From: an uncultured Saprospiraceae bacterium
Lineage (GTDB): Bacteria; Bacteroidota; Bacteroidia; Chitinophagales; Saprospiraceae
Direction: 5' to 3'
Length of the DNA stretch: 36,470 bases
Assembly (NCBI GenBank): GCA_937942435.1
Contig: CALDEM010000060.1
Span: 1-36,470, forward strand
The notes under the pieces were generated by a model. That model ran no database searches, was not told the DNA's origin, and saw only the letters and a list, made by a program, of their open reading frames with translations. The position numbers and the translations under genes are program-made. This document shows, one piece after another, positions 35,901 to 36,470 of the stretch (position 1 is its first letter; every line of letters starts with the position of its first letter).

Positions 35901-36470
35901 TGGTAACCAAGCGGTAACAGAGACGACAACAATTACAATTGTCCCAGATACACAGATTCCAGTGATTACTGCCCCCGGCAATATCACAATTGATTGTAGC
36001 AGTTTAGGCACTGCAGATGCGAGCTTTATGATTGACAGTTTGGTGGCGAGTGCAAGTGTATCTGATAACTGCGATGGCAGTATCATTTTGAATAGTAGTT
36101 ACAATACCGACCAATTAGACTTGTGTGCGGCATCTACTTATGATATAGTGATCACGTTCACGGCAGAAGATAGATGTGGTAACCAAGCGGTAACAGAGAC
36201 AACAACAATTACAATTGTCCCGGATACACAGATTCCAGTGATTACGGCCCCCGGCGATATCACAATCGATTGTAGTAGTTTAGGTACTGCAGATGCGAGC
36301 TTTATGATTGACAGTTTGATAGCGAGTGCCAGTGTGTCTGATAACTGCGATAGCAATATCATCTTGAATAGTAGTTACAATACCGATCAATTAGACTTGT
36401 GTGCGGCATCTACGTATGATATAGTGATCACGTTCACCGCAGAAGATAGATGTGGCAACCAAGCAGTTGC
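23821..36470 (+). CDS. Giant multi-domain surface protein, open to the right edge (at least 4216 aa)
   Basis: ATG at 23821 starts MKRTFFSKRGP and a hydrophobic signal segment ending PLVSA; an in-frame TAA lies upstream at 23767. I translated the frame through to 36470 and met no stop, so at least 4216 codons are coding and the C-terminus is missing. Order: signal peptide (1-36), two 54-aa repeats (about 49-150), a long series of Cys-containing beta-sandwich regions (about 150-1830), two PKD-like domains (about 1830-1980), an SdrD B-like domain (about 1985-2107), three DUF11 domains (about 2211-2700), degenerate HYR and immunoglobulin-like domains, a lamin-tail-like domain (about 3116-3270), and a C-terminal HYR array ending in near-identical 92-aa units. 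No enzyme domain is visible. It is likely an exported adhesin or matrix protein related in style to the two preceding genes; a T9SS sorting domain would be expected beyond the window. Confidence 0.95.
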   Translation, partial: MKRTFFSKRGPVVSVSVSIVTCLIFVVFAASPLVSASTSIGDTTGEELYTGCEGDGYSVTVGTSTYDEATPTGVDTLQTFDDCDSVVTTTLTFLPNATGVETYNGCQGDGYSVTVGTSTYDESNPTGTDILTAANGCDSVVTTTLIFAPVAFVTASSPNVIDNAIGQSFSITTTVSNTETTDSEIIYYCVTDIANANLTSLVAGGMTISPDPASPSGQICFELGVIAAATDLIIVENWEGITCMPADEVISRTTNCGCDATLTCDVTDDAGFDTGVNANVNDPALDLSITNPPGSPLALVGTICGGKLTFSFNVTNVFRDGLTLQNVRAFLNLPAGFQFSNPTAGVSFNASGDSIIFGSIAFNESVDFMMDLTLTCDAVPSVGGSFELIYTYDELCEGVVPGIGIEGDVITPQNVVLNIVTPNIQGNLQPTKNVFDAILGEVDTLKVPLTQGGPGAIDSFLYYVINPPSVTNVGVLVGGVSLSIAMTSGDTVFYWVDPAAIMNATGAGTNPSFLEENETLIFCELWEGTMCELGTVDPIIGRGARYGCKGEICYESPLSSTGVDYGFASPILEVSRYDDLTDRPACYATDATTLALKILNTGNSIAKDILIDITEGGSPGSIVGSSLMYSINSDAGPFTTVSFEDPTNATGTIGSSGQCVLGDGVYFRSLTAALEDVDLMAGDSLFFTYQLEYGCDCRACSIDDIYFSRINKVSWSNPCDVVLVENDDIEFPRFDARLQGFFEGESFATPTGCFDYQITSGSSTWMSSTNSSDYPDAYFESVIIAETGMDITSVTHFNANGTASTATSIFSQVDGQALSSDTIVARTDRNVSGTIQICYSLDCAENPGGCLQTSQVTIQNYFVADDACRSSCIANVSCQSNITFTYGCPGCNPCEGLSILDLDINRTNYCFLDADNDFIPDDGSMADASTAKGKRFVQGDSLEAVMVGIVNDTTPLNPKDFAFLELDVQTSNFSILGGEFSVYDATDGSIKTCNSLPQQALGSLYITDLSPATLVALGCSDFVGFQYEDGDSLFLTVRFAPKEELSDQSVPVIYQPNWYLSDAAYGLGSEFDCNFLIETLNQVGIRQDEIVTIEGRDFGGCEVSPFVVREILNYGNLGFDEFCNEIRSPGIPEKFTFVKPSEFEYSNEDFGFVLWQRLGTDQRIVNDQNGGIPSNFLIENGDTLCFLVKDYINSLGLPEITDKGIDGGFDAYFYPGIRGNCESVVDGYEASSSFIADVDDVVFCQDKFETTFTTEDWDYTGGPILEVSTSTPTVDIFEPMACVTIELTNITNIDAPFSWLNVQSLTGGLTVLTITEVGGSGLIAPTPFGIYELGTTPELSTREFEICVNISNCDPQTLSFDAGWDCSDYPATVVEATCSNPSTVDFMTIKGDIAAQIIKPGGNIEFGLCDTICFVHRFSSVQLGSISDIDFSFGLPEGMNYIPGSFEIGYPIPFSGDTMWNHIVDPTNTFANDYQINVTSLNPELDSSGLVGVLGAGTNANVVLVRWNTITDCSYASGARARFRTDSKDACDDPLDPIISRGPRMFIQNAVPQYDVDIALDDITLNPCNSDQATVQINMEIDAPFGVQTGVGDSIKIILPQGINYVASSYSSIQNASSSAPTFTTSNGQSILTWPTNSGLVDGNIIVFELDIISTDVGQSCGPVDMIIQTFSKMNVECATGGNCDISVLSGEDQIVINVEKPELSVVDLDLQLMTIPPNSGSLIYTMKVMNNGTVSQDPSNDLVIELWEDSDENGLIDTTIDMKVTAIVESTSIPPGGMSVVTGSIPLPPAGLCKVLAVINPTATCACGLDASNQSNVEVINNFVEDIEVCSGELIEVGPGAIADYDYQWISINGSNLGALSSTTSTPVDFSFDNTTATDIVWDFALRTSFGSCFTFDTVQVTVFPETMDEVTIAGCEGESIMLPGPPTGSDFSWSPGVDLSDSTDAFALLSPIPAGSQVYTLSYVDEDGCNASKIVNINAIQCSPNTAIGDTVWFDFNENGIQDMGAEIGIPNVTILLYNANNTSTGNHIAVEMTDADGYYAFEGLASGNYAIEFIYPPGFIPTTDNVGADGDDNDADPGTGLTGPYFLPNGVFNQTVDAGFIPDCSLDVFISDVGECQPVAGGGQEREIKVDITWTNAVYTSAFLGGTDTITLDILGQSFEYAISDLSGDTCQVVIFDDLVTTDIIAEVGLTLDPDCVDTDTIMDVTACIFDLALIKDLPVFGTVKYGDTLPFEITVENQGAQPLTNIKINDFLPSGFGFSMAPGFNDGWLESAVDTLMYVITDTLSPNESIVIPLQLELLMASGPDAWLNKAEIFSMTDTLGVDRSDEDIDSTPDADPDNDAGGVANSGSDDALNGTGTGPLDSTNPNTDEDDEDPELVTVVDMALIKTIVTPGPYDFGDIITFQIKVTNQGGVTTQNIKVNDYIPAGFSWLTSNEPNWMESGSVAMDTIPGPLAPGASATTTIDLRLEMAAPSEYINVAEIAYFEDEDGNDISDDDIDSTPDSDPNNDAGGAEESAADNTNSGDGTGAIGDGDPLGDEDDADPAYVSVPMIDIEKTTTDIVPATSGVDGNFDATFEMVITNPGNQKLNMILLQDDLTEQLGANFVGITSPPALVTLSDATTLPGVISGYNGGVIDTIFSGMEGCLEPGQTITVEMVVEVTGMGGPIPIINEALVTGKDSTGIVVTDMDTALVSAPDCFLSVVCPNPNQGTFACIEDVPRGATTENAFNSIDGFSAIDNSCGTLMITFTDSDNGGNGCIGDTLIITRQYIIVDSGEAPIGEERDTCEVVYTIVDDMKPIIMIPPSDLTIDCSMAGSEAQITNWINSRGGTQSVDNCSGALTETFLPTGTLIVECGGAFTQEYTYTAVDACGNSISEKAYLHNIGEETPYPQFDIPSAICWDGIAGSLTITPSYTASSGVTSEFTFSSASTNVLIATSGVMTVTEAGTFEICLTETLTYDACVTADAGTCVRSVCRTISIVDETTVDPSWTPIGPLCNDNGQVDLDALITGTAGGSFTGVGVSGTHPNYNFDPALSGPGIHNICYSIITAEGCTAIQCVNIEVGDNADATIQDLALECNISPAGQISLDGLFGPSTTPGGTFSIASSASFTTPWINEIGYDDPGGDNMEFIEVAGPAGFNLSGCTLSFYNGGDQMIYNTFNLSGVIPNEVGGVGALAFMLPFDMQNALEGVSLDCGGTLVEFLTYEGTFMAIGGPADGLMGIPIGRDRGGDGIERTLQNTGSSSAGPWQQNAPESPGSLNTAIGQGFGSAGADANVVGGNVLQYNEPGCYEVTYSVSSFDAAGGACIDMANAFISIPEMPLPDFDIQQDICLSAGSSDATLTASLNSPTYVNSIDRNWTINPNTLSNASATVSTSGEVTVSPTGGDVSGSFYVILEESIMNPACGTSPAKVCSAKDSLLVVVEDGTALDACFTISDEQPCMGDAVVLTANTNGGVFSGPGVIDDGNGSTATLTMTTCGPVTVAYTLTSLNGCTSTCSASITADDTPPIITMPADTILECDGSGNEADINLWLSQIAVSTTCGSPLVSTTLFNTISDCGNGQSLVYQVRAVDECRNESISYGTIMIIDIEAPTLTIPADLTLTCSEISATSSPGAIIKSWCDEASASDVCGGDIKLTHNFTDTTLDVCAADDYEIEVVFTAEDECGNITIDTASVFVEVDNTAPTLTPPANLTLDCGNISAATDVSVLISEFLDGARVTDNCDSDIIITYSGAEQLDACLASVTTITWRAEDNCNNVSTATATITVIPDTEAPVLTVPADLVLDCSSISATTDASALIAQFLNGATATDNCDSSIVITSSGAEVLDVCTASETTITWTAEDGCGNIGMATARIIVIPDTEAPILIVPDDITIDCSSLGTADASFMIDSLIASASVSDNCDSNIILNSSYNTDQLDLCAASTYDIVITFTAEDRCGNQAVAETTTITIVPDTQIPVITAPGDITIDCSSLGTADASFMIDSLVASASVSDNCDGSIILNSSYNTDQLDLCAVATYDIVIMFTAEDRCGNQAVTETTTITIVPDTQIPVITAPGNITIDCSSLGTADASFMIDSLVASASVSDNCDGSIILNSSYNTDQLDLCAASTYDIVITFTAEDRCGNQAVTETTTITIVPDTQIPVITAPGDITIDCSSLGTADASFMIDSLIASASVSDNCDSNIILNSSYNTDQLDLCAASTYDIVITFTAEDRCGNQAV
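23965..24270 (+). repeat. Two 54-aa N-terminal repeats (GCxGDGYSVTVGTSTYDE type)
   Basis: Copy 1 has GCEGDGYSVTVGTSTYDEA, then PTGVDTL and CDSVVTTTL. Copy 2 has GCQGDGYSVTVGTSTYDES, then PTGTDIL and CDSVVTTTL. Conserved Cys codons lie 54 residues apart (residues 52 and 106). This small Cys-bracketed module recurs in other Bacteroidota surface proteins (from memory) and directly follows the signal peptide here. Confidence 0.85.
24271..29310 (+). other. Long stretch of unassigned Cys-containing beta-sandwich domains
   Basis: Residues about 150-1830 of giant protein 3 show no strong internal period. Recurrent features resemble DUF11-class folds: openings such as PALDLSITNPPG and LSFSFN or YVINPP strands, NLPAGFQF or LPEGMNYIPGSF strands for the outer sheet, and many isolated Cys. 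At about 28480-28960 one domain reads YDVDIALDDITLNPC and ends in EDQIVINVEKPE. I cannot assign named families to most of it. Confidence 0.5.
29782..30138 (+). other. SdrD B-like (Cna B-type) domain
   Basis: The sequence opens AIGDTVWFDFNENGIQD, followed by GIPNVTILLY, TDADGYYAFEGLASGNY and a tail with DGDDNDADPGTG and VDAGFIP. This is the classic SdrD_B signature: a calcium-binding D-x-N-x-N-G-I-x-D loop and a GYY-F-L-G-Y strand. The acidic loops suggest calcium binding. Confidence 0.92.
30451..31920 (+). repeat. Three DUF11 domains with acidic linkers
   Basis: Domains open at about 30451 (FDLALIKDLPVFG), 30973 (DMALIKTIVTPGPYDFGD) and 31477 (MIDIEKTTTDIVPA). The first two carry VENQG or VTNQG motifs and end in long acidic tails with DIDSTPD, NDAGG and GDEDDADPAYV. 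These tails resemble the one before the VWA domain of the first gene (GDEDDADPEP), linking the two proteins. The third domain is longer and lacks the acidic tail. Confidence 0.85.
33166..33630 (+). other. Lamin-tail-like domain (LTD) inside giant protein 3
   Basis: WINEIGYDDPGGDNMEFIEV is the typical LTD opening (I-N-E-I followed by a D-E-FIE strand), then FNLSGCTLSFYNGGDQ, and downstream GIPIGRDRGGDGIERT and GPWQQNAPESPGSLN. The domain sits between PGGTFSIASSASFTTP and a strand with VLQYNEPGCYEVTYSV, which together look like the two halves of a single immunoglobulin-like domain. LTDs in bacterial extracellular proteins are structural or binding modules. Confidence 0.8.
34907..36470 (+). repeat. 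C-terminal HYR array of giant protein 3: 89-aa units then near-identical 92-aa units
   Basis: Taking the conserved ATTG within the TIDCSS coding sequence as anchor, units start at 34907, 35174, 35441, 35717, 35993 and 36269. The first two are 267 bp (89 aa), the following three 276 bp (92 aa), and the last is cut by the window edge. The consensus contains PVITAPGDITIDCSSLG, ASVSDNCD, TDQLDLCA and FTAEDRCGNQAV. Units from 35441 on are about 94% identical or better. The array is unfinished at the edge, so the copy number is unknown. Confidence 0.93.

Noticed and set aside
35010..36362. Series of antisense open frames with near-identical translations
   Set aside because: They lie opposite the 92-aa HYR repeats of gene 3, whose frame is open and domain-rich throughout; the repetition is inherited from that frame.
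1..36470. Insertion sequence, prophage or integrative element genes
   Set aside because: No transposase, integrase, terminal inverted repeats or tRNA genes were seen; the repeats present are all in-frame protein modules.

Overview
The window is almost entirely occupied by three giant same-strand genes for secreted or surface-displayed repeat proteins. About 98% of the bases are coding, and I recognise no enzyme, transporter, RNA gene, mobile element or CRISPR array. The organism is most likely a member of the Bacteroidota, probably of the Saprospiraceae or a similar aquatic, gliding group. The evidence is the C-terminal type IX secretion (T9SS) sorting domain on the middle protein, the HYR, DUF11, SprB/PKD-like and dockerin-like modules typical of that phylum, the lack of Shine-Dalgarno sequences, and a moderate-to-low GC content. 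The taxonomic call is inference.

Layout: (1) 3-6827, the 3' part of a gene entering from the left (2274 codons visible). It carries nine DUF11 units in strict register (four of 158 aa, then four of 144 aa, then a last one), a von Willebrand A domain, a SprB/PKD-like domain, six Cys-framed Ca-binding DNDGDGLIDC repeats, and a C-terminal module with a dockerin-like loop. (2) 6828-7198, an intergenic region with a terminator. (3) 7199-23512, one complete 5437-codon gene: signal peptide, about 28 HYR-like domains including two separate 79-aa arrays, eight DUF11/DUF7507-like domains, an acidic and Cys-rich region, then carboxypeptidase-regulatory-like, dockerin-like, cohesin-like and T9SS sorting domains. 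(4) 23513-23820, an intergenic region with a 40-nt perfect palindrome terminator and a possible leader hairpin. (5) 23821-36470, a third gene with signal peptide, open for 4216 codons to the right edge. It has N-terminal 54-aa repeats, many beta-sandwich regions, an SdrD B-like domain, three DUF11 domains, an immunoglobulin-like domain that appears interrupted by a lamin-tail-like domain, and a HYR array ending in 92-aa near-identical units.

Together the genes look like a cluster of giant extracellular adhesin or matrix proteins, rigidified by disulfides and calcium. The terminators suggest separate transcription units. The paired cohesin-like and dockerin-like modules raise the possibility that the proteins bind one another outside the cell; that is a hypothesis. 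Both window edges fall inside near-identical tandem repeats. The right edge ends after 140 bases exactly identical to an internal copy, so the edges may be assembly breaks and the repeat numbers may be underestimates.
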